In this document: in pieces, positions 7,073 to 15,299 of the stretch
How positions within the stretch are numbered: the stretch's first letter is position 1
How the letters are laid out: each line of letters starts with the position of its first letter
Made by a program: the position numbers and the translations under genes
From: Bradyrhizobium sp.
Lineage (GTDB): Bacteria > Pseudomonadota > Alphaproteobacteria > Rhizobiales > Xanthobacteraceae
Length of the DNA: 33,902 bases
Direction of reading: 5' to 3'
Assembly (NCBI GenBank): GCA_030681365.1
Contig: JAUXWH010000004.1
Coordinates: 1 to 33,902, forward strand
Notes under the pieces: generated by a model
Database searches by the model: none
Told to the model about the DNA's origin: nothing
What the model saw: only the letters and a program-made list of their open reading frames with translations

Positions 7073-7804
7073 ATGTATTCCGCACCGACCAATTCGGTGG
7101 GATCGATGAACGTCGGAAGGCCGCAGCAGCTCGAGATCGCCGTCGGCAATGCGGGGGCTGTCTCCGCGCTGCTGATCCGCCCTGCCAATGCGCGCGCGTG
7201 TTTTGTCTTTGCCCATGGGGCAGGGGCCGGAATGACTCACGCCGCCATGGAGGCCGCGGCCCAAGGCCTCGCCGAACGCGGCGTGGCGACGTTGCGCTAC
7301 CAGTTCCCCTATATGGAGAAGGGCAGCAAGCGGCCCGACCCGCCCGCTGTCGCGCACGCCGCGGTACGCGCCGCCGTCGCTGAAGCCGGGCGATGCTGCC
7401 CCTCGCTGCGGCTGATCGCGGGCGGTCGATCGTTCGGCGGCCGCATGACCTCGCAGGCGCAGGCGGCAGCCCCGCTCGCCGGCGTGGAGGGGCTGGCGTT
7501 TTTCGGCTTTCCGCTGCATCCGGCCGGCAAGCCGTCCGACGATCGCGCCAGGCACCTCGCCGATATCAGTATCCCGATGCTGTTCCTGCAGGGCGCCAGC
7601 GACAAGCTCGCGGAGCCGGCGCTGCTCGAACCCGTGATCGAGCGGCTCGGTCGAATGGCGTCGCTGCATCTGGTCAGGGATGCCGATCACTCCTTCCACG
7701 TGCCGGCGCGCTCGGGCCGCAACGACCGCGAGGTCTTAAGCGAAATCCTCGATGCATTCGCAGGCTGGCTCAGCGCCCTCGAGGCGGGAAAAGCCGCATC
7801 CTGA
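7073..7804 (+). CDS. Alpha/beta hydrolase, KANL3/Tex30-type
   Basis: 243 residues from the ATG at 7073; ATG 7106 (preceded by GGTGGGA) is an equally possible start and would remove 11 residues without touching the fold. Core motifs are CFVFAHGAGAGMTHAAME (oxyanion region), GVATLRYQFPYME, the nucleophile elbow GGRSFGGRM, a strand-loop MLFLQGASDKLAEP carrying the acidic residue, and the catalytic His in VRDADHSFHVP. This arrangement is typical of the KANL3/Tex30 alpha/beta hydrolase domain (dienelactone-hydrolase-like fold). The natural substrate of the bacterial proteins is unknown. The gene stands alone: it follows the terminator at 6915 and is about 160 bp before the rhodanese gene. Confidence 0.85.
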   Translation: MYSAPTNSVGSMNVGRPQQLEIAVGNAGAVSALLIRPANARACFVFAHGAGAGMTHAAMEAAAQGLAERGVATLRYQFPYMEKGSKRPDPPAVAHAAVRAAVAEAGRCCPSLRLIAGGRSFGGRMTSQAQAAAPLAGVEGLAFFGFPLHPAGKPSDDRARHLADISIPMLFLQGASDKLAEPALLEPVIERLGRMASLHLVRDADHSFHVPARSGRNDREVLSEILDAFAGWLSALEAGKAAS

Positions 7805-7906
7805 ATTCCTGACCGGACGTAGCGTTGAATATTGAGCCGTGAGGCTGCACGGCCGTCCACTCCCTGCCGGCGGAGTGGATCGCGCCATTGCTTCCCTATA
7901 TTATTG

Positions 7907-7924
7907 CATATATACGAAGATATG
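7907..7924. promoter_or_regulatory. AT-rich palindromic promoter region of the rhodanese gene
   Basis: An unusually AT-rich patch (about 7897-7932) in a GC-rich background. It contains CATAT (7907-7911) and ATATG (7920-7924) as a perfect inverted repeat with an 8-nt spacer, flanked by further ATATAT runs. Placed about 45 bp before the rhodanese start, it could be the promoter and operator. Sulfide/persulfide-responsive ArsR-type regulators use AT-rich palindromes at such genes, but no regulator gene is adjacent. Confidence 0.4.
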
Positions 7925-7966
7925 AATATATCACCAGCGGTCGCGCGACAAGGAAAGGCCCGTTCG

Positions 7967-8311
7967 ATGTTGTCCCGGTTTCTGAGCAAGTTCATGGGTG
8001 CCTCCAGCGTTCCGGCCATTGCGCATGAGGAACTCGTGCAGGCGCACCGAAGCGGAGCGTGCACTGTCGTGGACGTACGGGAGGCGCACGAATATGCCGG
8101 CGGGCACATTCCCGGCGCGGTCAATCATCCACTCTCGCAGTTCGATCCGGCAGGCGTGCCGCGCGGCGAGCGCGTCGTGCTGATCTGTCAGGCCGGCGGG
8201 CGATCTGCAGCCGCGATGAAGCGAATGATCGCTGCCGGCAGGCAGGACGCGCAGCATTATCCGGCCGGCATGGGGGGATGGCGGGCGCGCAAGGGGCCGG
8301 TGGAGAAATGA
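7967..8311 (+). CDS. Rhodanese-like domain protein
   Basis: 114 residues from the ATG at 7967, supported by an AAGGAAAGG site 8-15 nt upstream. Earlier in-frame starts (7832, 7922) would lie in or before the AT-rich promoter patch. The protein is one rhodanese domain: VDVREAHEYAGGHIPGAVNHPLSQFD, then VVLICQAGGRSAAAMKRM with the active-site Cys in the loop CQAGGRS, and YPAGMGGWRARKGPVEK at the C-terminus. Rhodaneses move sulfane sulfur between thiosulfate, persulfides and acceptors. There is no signal peptide, so it should be cytoplasmic. No sulfur-oxidation genes adjoin it, so its pathway is unclear. Confidence 0.9.
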   Translation: MLSRFLSKFMGASSVPAIAHEELVQAHRSGACTVVDVREAHEYAGGHIPGAVNHPLSQFDPAGVPRGERVVLICQAGGRSAAAMKRMIAAGRQDAQHYPAGMGGWRARKGPVEK

Positions 8312-8576
8312 GCGCACGTCAGGCGCGCGACGAGTAATACCATCGCCCCGCATCATGGCCCGGCAAAACCGGACGTCCCGGACAAAGGGCGCGCCGGTTA
8401 CTGCCGCTCGGCTGCCGAACATCGCGCCATCCTTTGCGGATCTCTGCATCCACGAATTCATCGCGGGCTCGCTCAGCCCCATCGCCGGCACCAAGGCGAA
8501 ATGATCTGGCGCTGGCGGCGATCCCGGCGTATTGCCCATCACAGCCATCGCAAACATCCCAACGAAGGAAATTGTC

Positions 8577-9380
8577 ATGCCTGCCAGTCCGGTCCTGTGG
8601 AGTCTCGACGAACGCGGCGTTGCCACGGTCACGTTGAACCGCCCGGAGGTTAACAACGCCTATGATGCCGGCCTGATCAGCGGCGTGCTGGCGGCGATGG
8701 ATGAACTGGGCAAGCAGCCCTCGCTGCGCGTCGTGGTGCTGAAGGGCAATGGCAAGCACTTCCAGGCCGGCGCCGACCTGAAATGGATCAATGGCGTGCG
8801 GCCGAAATCGGTCGAAGACAACGAGGCCGTGTCGCAGGCCACCTTCGAGGCCGTTCAGCGGCTGAACCTGTTGCCGATTCCGACCGTGGCGCTGGTGCAG
8901 GGCGGCTGCTTTGGCGGCGGCACCGGCGTGATCTCGGCCTGCGACGTGGTGATCGCGGCCGACAATGCGCTGTTCTCGATCACCGAAGTGCGCTGGGGAC
9001 TGACCGCCGCCATCATCATCCCGCAACTATGCGACGCCATCGGTGTCCGCCAGGTCCGCCGCTATGCGCTGACCGGCGAGCGCTTCGGCGCCGATGACGC
9101 GCGCCGCATCGGTCTCGTGCATGAGGTGGTGCCGCTGGCCGATCTGGAAGCCGCGGGCGCCAAGGTGGTGGAACAATTGCTGGCCAACGGCCCCGAGGCG
9201 ATGGCGGAAACCAAGGCGCTGGCGCTGGAAAGCTCGTTCGGCGGCATGGCCGTTGACGACGAGGCCTATGCGCGGCTGGTCCGGATGCATTCGGCGCGGC
9301 GCCGCACGGCGGAGGCGTCGGAGGGCCTGGCCTCGTTCGCGGAAAAACGTGCGGGCAATTGGGCGGGGCTCAGGAAATAG
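8577..9380 (+). CDS. Enoyl-CoA hydratase/isomerase family protein, methylglutaconyl-CoA hydratase-like
   Basis: 267 residues from the ATG at 8577, with GAAGGAA 7 nt upstream; an in-frame ATG at 8532 has no such site. Crotonase features: ATVTLNRPEVNNAYD, the CoA/oxyanion segment GNGKHFQAGADLKWI, and the second oxyanion segment QGGCFGGGTGVISACDVVIA. The block FSITEVRWGLTAAIIIPQLCDAIGVRQVRRYALTGERFGADDARRIGLVHEVV resembles the LiuC/methylglutaconyl-CoA hydratase branch, with Glu in TEVRWGL in the place of the catalytic Glu. That branch acts in leucine/isovalerate degradation, but no acyl-CoA carboxylase or dehydrogenase genes are adjacent. The 265-bp gap before the gene holds nothing recognisable. 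Confidence 0.88.
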   Translation: MPASPVLWSLDERGVATVTLNRPEVNNAYDAGLISGVLAAMDELGKQPSLRVVVLKGNGKHFQAGADLKWINGVRPKSVEDNEAVSQATFEAVQRLNLLPIPTVALVQGGCFGGGTGVISACDVVIAADNALFSITEVRWGLTAAIIIPQLCDAIGVRQVRRYALTGERFGADDARRIGLVHEVVPLADLEAAGAKVVEQLLANGPEAMAETKALALESSFGGMAVDDEAYARLVRMHSARRRTAEASEGLASFAEKRAGNWAGLRK

Positions 9381-9386
9381 TACCGC

Positions 9387-9665
9387 TCAGCAGCCCCGGC
9401 AGATGCCGCGCATGCTCCTGTAGAGCGCGTCGTCTTCCCGCCGCATCTGCTGCAGGGATTCCATCGCCCTGGTATCGGCGGCGGGTTCGGGCTTGCGTCT
9501 GGCGGCGAGCTCCTTTTCCTGGCGCTGGTAGCAGGCCTCGCGTTCGGGCTTGGCCTGGATGAATCGGCATTGCTCCACCGCCCGGGCGGGAGCCGCGCCG
9601 AGGATGAGGCCAAGCATGATCGATACCAGTGTGTTCAACGCCGTTGCTCCCCAGCAGATTCTCAA
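9387..9665 (-). CDS. Small secreted protein with paired cysteines, unknown function
   Basis: 92 residues, convergent with the crotonase (6 bp between the stops). The N-terminus MRICWGATALNTLVSIMLGLILGAAPARA looks like a signal peptide with cleavage after ARA; an internal ATG at 9617 gives a shorter but still plausible leader. The mature part is short and charged: VEQCRFIQAKPEREACYQRQEKELAARRKPE, ending MRGICRGC, so four Cys could form two disulfides. Small rhizobial secreted proteins with a C.F..A..ERxxCYxR pattern are common and have no assigned role. The gene is 51 bp from the divergent racemase. Real by leader, codon bias and layout; function not inferred. Confidence 0.7.
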   Translation of the reverse strand: MRICWGATALNTLVSIMLGLILGAAPARAVEQCRFIQAKPEREACYQRQEKELAARRKPEPAADTRAMESLQQMRREDDALYRSMRGICRGC

Positions 9666-9716
9666 TTCCAGTGTATCGCCGGTTTGCGCTTCGCTCCATC
9701 CCGGCTACCATGGCCC

Positions 9717-10451
9717 ATGGCAAAAATCCTGATCGTCAATCCGAATACCACGGCGTCGATGACCGAAACCATCGGCGCGGCGGCGCGCGACGTCGCCGCT
9801 CCCGGCTCTGAAATCATCGCCGTGACGTCGGCGATGGGGCCGGCCTCGATCGAGGGGTTTTATGATGAAGCTTTCGCCGTTCCCGGCCTGATTCAGACGC
9901 TGATGAACGTCCCCGACGCCGATGCCGCCATCATCGCCTGTTTCGACGACACCGGGCTCGACGCCGCGCGGTCCGCCGTGCGTTTCCCGGTGGTCGGGAT
10001 CTGCGAGGCGGCGCTGGTCACCGCCGGGCAGATCGCCAAACGCATCGCGGTCGTCACCACGCTGCCGCGCTCGATCGTGCCGCTGGAGGAACTGGTGCGG
10101 CGTTACGGCTTTGCCGAGAGGGCGCAGGTGAGCGCCTGCAATGTCGCGGTGCTCGATCTCGAAAGGCCCGGCTCGGGTGCCGCGGCCAGGCTCGAGGCCG
10201 AGATCGCGCTGGCATTGGACAGGGGCGCCGAGGCGATCGTGCTGGGGTGCGCGGGGATGGCCGATCTCGCCGCCACGCTTTCGCGAAAATTCGACGTTCC
10301 CGTGATCGACGGCGTCGCGGCGGCGGTCAAGCAGGCCGAAGCCCTGGCCGGCCTCAAACTCACGTCCTCACGGCGTGGGTGCTATGCCACGCCGGCGGCG
10401 AAGGAATATTCCGGGATGCTGGCGCCATTTGCGCCGAAGGCATCGACCTGA
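9717..10451 (+). CDS. Asp/Glu/hydantoin racemase family protein
   Basis: 244 residues from the ATG at 9717, which gives the typical N-terminus MAKILIVNPNTTASMTETI. The two catalytic cysteines of the family are visible: one in AAIIACFDDTGLDAAR and one in EAIVLGCAGMADLA. Other family blocks are FPVVGICEAALVTA, KRIAVVTTLPRSI and FDVPVIDGVAAAVKQAEAL. Members racemise aspartate, glutamate or 5-substituted hydantoins, and some are maleate isomerases or decarboxylases. No hydantoinase or carbamoylase gene is nearby, so the substrate cannot be named. The C-terminal 20 residues are variable in this family. Confidence 0.88.
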   Translation: MAKILIVNPNTTASMTETIGAAARDVAAPGSEIIAVTSAMGPASIEGFYDEAFAVPGLIQTLMNVPDADAAIIACFDDTGLDAARSAVRFPVVGICEAALVTAGQIAKRIAVVTTLPRSIVPLEELVRRYGFAERAQVSACNVAVLDLERPGSGAAARLEAEIALALDRGAEAIVLGCAGMADLAATLSRKFDVPVIDGVAAAVKQAEALAGLKLTSSRRGCYATPAAKEYSGMLAPFAPKAST

Positions 10452-10533
10452 GGCGTTGAAATCTCCGCCACCATGCCATAGTTTTTGAACGTCGGTCGAT
10501 CTCTTCGGAAACCCATGTGGGATTGGAGCGCCT

Positions 10534-11724
10534 ATGCCGGGCCCAGTCGACGTCAGTCATCCCGGCATCTACGTCGAAGAGATTGCCAGCGGCGCCAAGT
10601 CGATCACGGGCGTTGCGACATCGATCTGCGCCTTTGTGGGATATGCGGTCACGGGCCCCGCGGAGCCGCTGGATTGCTTCAGTCAGGCCGATTTCGTTCG
10701 CGTTTTCGGCGGGCGGGCCTCCGGATATCCGCTCGGCGATGCGGTAGAGGATTTCTTCCGGAACGGCGGCAGCCACGCGGTGATCGTCCGCGTACCCGAG
10801 CCAGGCACTGCTGCCGGGAGAGCGGCCAACCTGTTGGGCGATCCGCTGCAACAAACCGGCATCTACGCCCTCGATTCCATCGACCTGTTCAACCTGCTGT
10901 GCATCCCGCGCGATCCGGCCGACGCCTGCGACGATGAGTTGCAGCCGTTGTATCAAGCGGCGGCGGCCTATTGTCACAAGCGCCGCGCGATGCTGATCCC
11001 CGACCCACCGGCGGTATGGAGCGATCATGCCCGACAAGGGCGCTTCGACCTGATACGGCCGGCCGATCTCGGAATCGACGTGCCTGAGCCGGCGGCGCGC
11101 AACTGCATCGCCTACTTTCCGCGGATCAAGAAGCTGAAGCCGGCGAGCGACCAGACCGGCGTCTTCGCTGCCTGCGGCGCCATCGCCGGAATTATCGCAA
11201 GGACCGATGCCGCCAGGGGCGTGTGGAAGGCTCCGGCCGGCATCGAAGCCGGCATCGAGGGCATCACCGGGCTCGAGTTCGATCTCACCGATGAGCAGAA
11301 CGGGCGGCTCAATCCCCTCGGCATCAACTGCCTGCGCCAATTCCCGGGAGTCGGTCCGGTGCTATGGGGCGCGCGCACCCTGCGCGGCGCCGATGTGCTG
11401 TCGGACGCTTACAAATACGTTCCAGTGCGCCGGCTCGCGCTCTTCATCGAGGAGAGCATTTCACGCGGTATCCGGTTTGCCCTGTTCGAGCCTAATGACG
11501 AAATCCTGTGGTCGAAGCTTCGTCGGATCGTCGTTGACTTCATGGACTATCTTCTCCGTCAGGGCGCGTCCTATGGCCATCATGTATCCTGCGACAGAAC
11601 CACGATGAGCCAGGACGACATCGATCGCGGGATCGTCAATATTTACGTGGGCTTCGCGCCGCTGAAGCCGGCCGAATTCGTCGTGCTGAGATTCCAGCAG
11701 CAAGCCGGCCAGGCGAGGCTATAG
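10534..11724 (+). CDS. Phage/contractile-injection tail sheath protein, isolated
   Basis: 396 residues; ATG 10534 has GGAG 5 nt upstream. The N-terminus HPGIYVEEIASGAKSITGVATSICAFVGYAVTGPAEPLDCFSQADFVRVFGG followed by LGDAVEDFFRNGGSHAVIVRV is the hallmark of contractile tail sheath proteins (phage gp18, R-pyocin, Afp/PVC-type injection systems). The C-terminal sheath domain is also complete: GINCLRQFPGVGPVLWGARTLRGAD, KYVPVRRLALFIEESISRGIRFALFEPNDEILWSKLRRIVVDFMDYLLRQGA. Sheath needs tube, baseplate and usually an AAA+ ATPase, but none is in the window on either side; neighbours are a racemase and an SDR. The frame is intact and coding bias looks normal, so it is not an obvious decayed remnant. 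Identity is secure, role unknown. Confidence 0.93.
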   Translation: MPGPVDVSHPGIYVEEIASGAKSITGVATSICAFVGYAVTGPAEPLDCFSQADFVRVFGGRASGYPLGDAVEDFFRNGGSHAVIVRVPEPGTAAGRAANLLGDPLQQTGIYALDSIDLFNLLCIPRDPADACDDELQPLYQAAAAYCHKRRAMLIPDPPAVWSDHARQGRFDLIRPADLGIDVPEPAARNCIAYFPRIKKLKPASDQTGVFAACGAIAGIIARTDAARGVWKAPAGIEAGIEGITGLEFDLTDEQNGRLNPLGINCLRQFPGVGPVLWGARTLRGADVLSDAYKYVPVRRLALFIEESISRGIRFALFEPNDEILWSKLRRIVVDFMDYLLRQGASYGHHVSCDRTTMSQDDIDRGIVNIYVGFAPLKPAEFVVLRFQQQAGQARL

Positions 11725-11736
11725 GAAGGCCTGACG

Positions 11737-12513
11737 TCAGCCCTGTCCGCCATAGATCCGGTCGCGCAGCCGCCGCATCCCGGTCAGCCAGCGCTCGGCG
11801 TTGGACGCCTTGCGCTGCATGTAGTCATGGACCTGCGGGTGCGACAGGATCAAAAAGCGCTCGGCCTCCATCGCCTCCAGCACCATGCGCGCCACCTCCG
11901 GCGCCTGCAGCACGCCGTCGACCCGCGCCGCACTGGGGCCGGGCGTCGTCATCCCCGTCTGCACCGACTGCGGACACAGCACCGACACCCGAATGCCGCG
12001 GTCGCCATATTGAATGGCGAGATGTTCCGCCAGCGCCACCGCGGCATGTTTGGTGACGCCATAGGGCATCGAATTCAGCGACGCCAGCAGGCCCGCGGCG
12101 GAAGCGGTGTTGAGGAGATAGCCGGAGCCCCGCGCCAGCATGCCCGGCACCAGCGCGCGCGCGGCGAACACATGGCTCATGACATGCACCCGCCAGCTGA
12201 CCTCCCAGTCGGCGTCGGAGGCCTGTTCCTGTCCCTTGCGCGACAGCCCGGCATTGGAAAAGAACACGTCGACCGGTCCGTATTTGTCTTCGGCCGCCGC
12301 GATCAGCGCCTTGATGTCCTCTTCCTGTCCGACATCGCAGGTGACGGCGAGACCGTCGATCTCGCCGGCGACCTTTGCCAGACGGTCGCGCGAAGTCCTG
12401 AGATCGGCAACCACCACCCCGCGCGCGCCCGCCGCCGCGAAGGCGCGGGCGGTGGCCTCGCCGATACCGCTGGCGGCGCCGGTGACGACGCAGACCTTGT
12501 CTTTGACGTGCAT
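11737..12513 (-). CDS. Short-chain dehydrogenase/reductase (SDR)
   Basis: 258 residues with all classical SDR motifs: the cofactor loop TGAASGIG at residues 11-18, NAG in FFSNAGLSRKG, and the active-site set S...Y...K in LNTASAAGLLASLNSMPYGVTKHAAV. The acidic residue after beta-2 (VVADLRTSRDR) suggests NAD rather than NADP, as an inference. A C-terminal extension after the core (QVHDYMQRKASNAERWLTGMRRLRDRIYGGQG) is seen in SDRs near fatty-acid or steroid-type metabolism. It is convergent with the sheath gene and about 150 bp downstream of a ketopantoate-reductase-like gene on the same strand, separated by a palindromic repeat. The substrate is unknown. Confidence 0.92.
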   Translation of the reverse strand: MHVKDKVCVVTGAASGIGEATARAFAAAGARGVVVADLRTSRDRLAKVAGEIDGLAVTCDVGQEEDIKALIAAAEDKYGPVDVFFSNAGLSRKGQEQASDADWEVSWRVHVMSHVFAARALVPGMLARGSGYLLNTASAAGLLASLNSMPYGVTKHAAVALAEHLAIQYGDRGIRVSVLCPQSVQTGMTTPGPSAARVDGVLQAPEVARMVLEAMEAERFLILSHPQVHDYMQRKASNAERWLTGMRRLRDRIYGGQG

Positions 12514-12544
12514 GTTGTGTTTCCGTGTTTCGAAGACTCTAGCT

Positions 12545-12633
12545 CGTCATGCCCGGGCTTGTCCCGGGCATCCACGCCTTCATTGCTTAGCATAAGAAAG
12601 ACGTGGATGGCCGGGCCAAGCCCGGCCATGACG
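12545..12633. repeat. Intergenic palindromic repeat, family 1, copy B
   Basis: An 89-bp palindromic element with ends CGTCATGCCCGGGCTTG and CAAGCCCGGCCATGACG. It has the same orientation and the same AAGAAAGACG centre as copy A at 470. It lies between the SDR gene and the upstream ketopantoate-reductase-like gene, so any readthrough transcript of the pair would carry a large hairpin. Confidence 0.85.
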
Positions 12634-12666
12634 AAGCGTGAAAATGCTGTCTCCCTCTTGGAGCGC

Positions 12667-13638
12667 TCACCCCGCATACAATCCCTTTGCCCGCGCCATC
12701 CGGATCGCCAGCGCCGCCATGAAGTCCAGCATCGGCGTCGATAGCCCGGCGGCTCGCGCGAACGCGGCGGGCGCGCGCACCAGCGCATCGATTTCCATGG
12801 CGCGGCCGAGTTCATAGTCCTGCAGGATCGACGGCTTGTGGTCGGGCGCAGGACCCGTGCGGGTGAGGCGCTTGACGCCGGGAAAGCAGCTATGCGCGAC
12901 CGCGTTGGCCTCGTCGAGCAGGCGCGGGATGATGTCCTGCAGGTCCGGCTCGTCGCGCACGCCGCGCGCGGTCTGTCCGGTCAAGAGGCACAGCACCGAC
13001 ATCGACATGTTGGTCAAAAGCTTGGTCCAGATCGTCTCCCTGATATTGGTCACCGGCGGCGACTGGATCGCGGCCTCGGTGAGATCGGCGCGCAGCCGCT
13101 CGATCCGCGCGCTGCCGTGATCGTTGCATTCGCCGACCAGCAGCATGTTGCGGTCCGGCGAGAGATTGGCGACCACACCGGGAGCGACGACTTCGTTGGA
13201 CGAAAACACCACGCCGCCGATGACCCGCTCCGGCGAAACCAGGGTCCGCAACTCACCGCCGGGATCGAGAAAGCCGAGGTCGGGCGGCGGCACGTCGGAG
13301 ACGAACCCGATATCGTACCACCAGGGAATCCCGTTCTGGGCAAACACCACGGCGGTGTGGTCGCGCAGCAGCGGCGGCAGGCCCGTGACCAGGCTGCCGA
13401 GCGAGTTCGCCTTCAGCGTCGAGATCACGACATCCTGCGGCCCCAACTCCGCCGGGTCGTCGGACGCCTTGACGTGCGCGGTGAAACCGGCGCCGTCGAC
13501 CCGAAGCGTCAGGTCCTTGGCCCTGACCGCGTCCAGATGCGGTCCGCGCATCACGCATGACACCTCGTGCCCGGCCAGCGCCAGCCGCACCGCAAAATGG
13601 CTGCCGACCGCGCCGGCGCCGAAGATACAGATACGCAT
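12667..13638 (-). CDS. 2-dehydropantoate 2-reductase family (ApbA/PanE-like) protein
   Basis: 323 residues from the ATG at 13638; the frame stays open to 13692 but the chosen start places the Rossmann motif right at the N-terminus (MRICIFGAGAVGSHFAVRLALAGHEVSCVMRG), as in the family. Further features are DVVISTLKANSL, VVFAQNGIPWWY, a C-terminal helical domain with IRETIWTKLLTNMSMSVLCLLTG containing the conserved Lys, and KPSILQDYELGRAMEIDAL. The last motif (KPSmlqDl..gr.tEid) is typical of ketopantoate reductases. In many Proteobacteria extra ApbA/PanE paralogues reduce other 2-oxo acids in catabolic settings. No pantothenate genes are near, so a biosynthetic role is not supported by context. 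Confidence 0.9.
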   Translation of the reverse strand: MRICIFGAGAVGSHFAVRLALAGHEVSCVMRGPHLDAVRAKDLTLRVDGAGFTAHVKASDDPAELGPQDVVISTLKANSLGSLVTGLPPLLRDHTAVVFAQNGIPWWYDIGFVSDVPPPDLGFLDPGGELRTLVSPERVIGGVVFSSNEVVAPGVVANLSPDRNMLLVGECNDHGSARIERLRADLTEAAIQSPPVTNIRETIWTKLLTNMSMSVLCLLTGQTARGVRDEPDLQDIIPRLLDEANAVAHSCFPGVKRLTRTGPAPDHKPSILQDYELGRAMEIDALVRAPAAFARAAGLSTPMLDFMAALAIRMARAKGLYAG

Positions 13639-13818
13639 GGGGAGGGGTGTCCTTGTCCGTTGGGCGGCAATGGCGTGGCGGCCAGTTTCCACAAGCCGGT
13701 GTCATCGTGCAACCCAAGAGAACACCCGTGAGGACACCCATGAGGCGAGCCTTGACGAGATGGCTAAATTTCAGCACCCGGGGCATGATCATCAGCCATT
13801 CATTCGGGAACTCCAGAA

Positions 13819-15183
13819 TTGTCGCTCAAATCCATCACCGAACCCGCCCGCCAGATTCCGCTCTACGGCGAATATGAAGTCGTCGTGCTTGGCGGCGGCC
13901 CCGCCGGCATCGCCGCGGCGGTCGCTGCCGCCCGCGCCGGACGGCGCACGCTGCTGATCGAGCGCTACGGCTTTCTCGGCGGCATGGGAACGGCGGCGGG
14001 GGTGACGAATTTCTGCGGGCTGCATGCCAATGTGTATGGCGAGATGCATCGGGTGGTGCAGGGCGTCGCCTCCGATCTGCTGGCGAGGATCGACTGGCTC
14101 GGCGGGCTCAATGCGCCGCATCTCATTCTCGGCAAGATCTTCGCGCAGGCCTACGACACCGCGGCCTACAAGATCGCGGCCGACGATCTCCTGGCCGCGC
14201 ACAAGGTCGACATTCTCTTTCATGCGCTCGGCGCCGGCGTGGTCATGCATGACGGGCCGCGCATCAACGCGCTGATGGTGGAAACCAAGGCCGGGCGGCA
14301 GGCGGTGCGCTCGGAGATCTTTATCGACTGCTCCGGCGACGGCGATCTCGCGGCCTGGGCGGGGGCGCGCTTCGAGGTCGGCGACAACGCCGGCAGCATG
14401 CTGTACCCCTCGATGATGTTCCGGCTCAACGGCATCGATCCGGAAAAGGCCGGCGATGCCTGGCGGACCATTCCGTCGCTGATGGAAGCCGCAGAGGCCG
14501 CCGGCACCCATCATTTTCCGCGCAAGGCCGCGATCGTGCGGCCGCAGCGCTCCGGAATCGAATGGCGGGTCAATTTCACCCAGTTGTCGCGCGAAGACGG
14601 CACCGCGATCAACGGGCTGGAGCCGGATGATCTCACCCGCGGCGAGATCGACGGCCGCCGGCAGGCGGTCGCCGCTTTCAACTTTCTGCGCACGGTGCCG
14701 GGATTTGAAAAATCCTACATCGTCGACCTGCCGCCGCAGCTCGGCATCCGCGAAACACGCCGCGTGGTCGGCGGCTATATGTTGAGCGGCGAGGACGTGC
14801 TCGGCTGCGCCTCGTTCGACGACAGTATCGGCGTCAATGGCTGGCCGATGGAAACCCACGTCGCCGGCGACGTCATCTTCAAATTTCCGCCGATCCCGGA
14901 ATCGCGCGGCTTCAACGAGCTGCCGTACCGGATGCTGACGCCCGACGGCATCGACAACCTGCTGGTGGCCGGGCGCTGCGCCTCGATGACCCATGACGGC
15001 CAGTCGGCGGCGCGGGTCTCCGGCGCCTGTTTCGCCATGGGCGAGGCGGCGGGAACCGCGGCGGCGCTGGCGCTCGGCGGCAACACGATTCCGCGCGACA
15101 TTGCGGTAGAAAAGCTGCAACAAGCGTTGCAGCAGCAGGGTGCGTTCATCGGGCGGGACCAGACCGTGCCCGAGGGGCTGTAG
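13819..15183 (+). CDS. FAD-dependent oxidoreductase (FAD_oxidored family)
   Basis: 454 residues starting with TTG at 13819 (GGGAA 8 nt upstream); no ATG fits the N-terminus. The dinucleotide-binding motif VVVLGGGPAGIAAAVAAARAGRRTLLIERYGFLGGMGT covers residues 21-58. FIDCSGDGDLAAWAG and the C-terminal FAD contact DNLLVAGRCASMTHDGQSAARVSGACFAMGEAAGTAAALAL complete the pattern seen in the FAD_oxidored (PF12831) type. Their substrates are mostly unknown. The gene is divergent from the ketopantoate-reductase-like gene and upstream of an ABC importer. A metabolic link to the imported compound is possible but not shown, and a palindromic repeat separates them. Confidence 0.87.
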   Translation: MSLKSITEPARQIPLYGEYEVVVLGGGPAGIAAAVAAARAGRRTLLIERYGFLGGMGTAAGVTNFCGLHANVYGEMHRVVQGVASDLLARIDWLGGLNAPHLILGKIFAQAYDTAAYKIAADDLLAAHKVDILFHALGAGVVMHDGPRINALMVETKAGRQAVRSEIFIDCSGDGDLAAWAGARFEVGDNAGSMLYPSMMFRLNGIDPEKAGDAWRTIPSLMEAAEAAGTHHFPRKAAIVRPQRSGIEWRVNFTQLSREDGTAINGLEPDDLTRGEIDGRRQAVAAFNFLRTVPGFEKSYIVDLPPQLGIRETRRVVGGYMLSGEDVLGCASFDDSIGVNGWPMETHVAGDVIFKFPPIPESRGFNELPYRMLTPDGIDNLLVAGRCASMTHDGQSAARVSGACFAMGEAAGTAAALALGGNTIPRDIAVEKLQQALQQQGAFIGRDQTVPEGL

Positions 15184-15198
15184 AAGATTCTGACGTTC

Positions 15199-15274
15199 GT
15201 CATTGCGAGGAGCACTTGCGACGAAGCAATCCAGCTTGCTTCACGATGGATTGCTTCGCTACGCTCGCAATGAC
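15199..15274. repeat. Intergenic palindromic repeat, family 2
   Basis: A 76-bp element with perfect 11-bp ends GTCATTGCGAG (15199-15209) and CTCGCAATGAC (15264-15274) and inner complementary segments (GAAGCAATCCA with TGGATTGCTTC). It differs in sequence from the GTCATGCCCGG family. It sits between the FAD oxidoreductase stop and the ABC binding-protein start and may separate the two transcription units. Confidence 0.85.
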
Positions 15275-15299
15275 GGTCTTGGATGACGGAGGGAACGGA

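Noticed and set aside
8355..8504. 49-codon plus-strand frame in the gap before the crotonase gene
   Set aside because: No ribosome-binding site, no leader or motif; length is expected by chance at this GC content.
13792..15123. 443-residue open frame on the minus strand
   Set aside because: It is fully antisense to the FAD oxidoreductase, which has clear motifs; the antisense product is Arg/His/Gly-rich with no domain. It is a GC-rich shadow frame.
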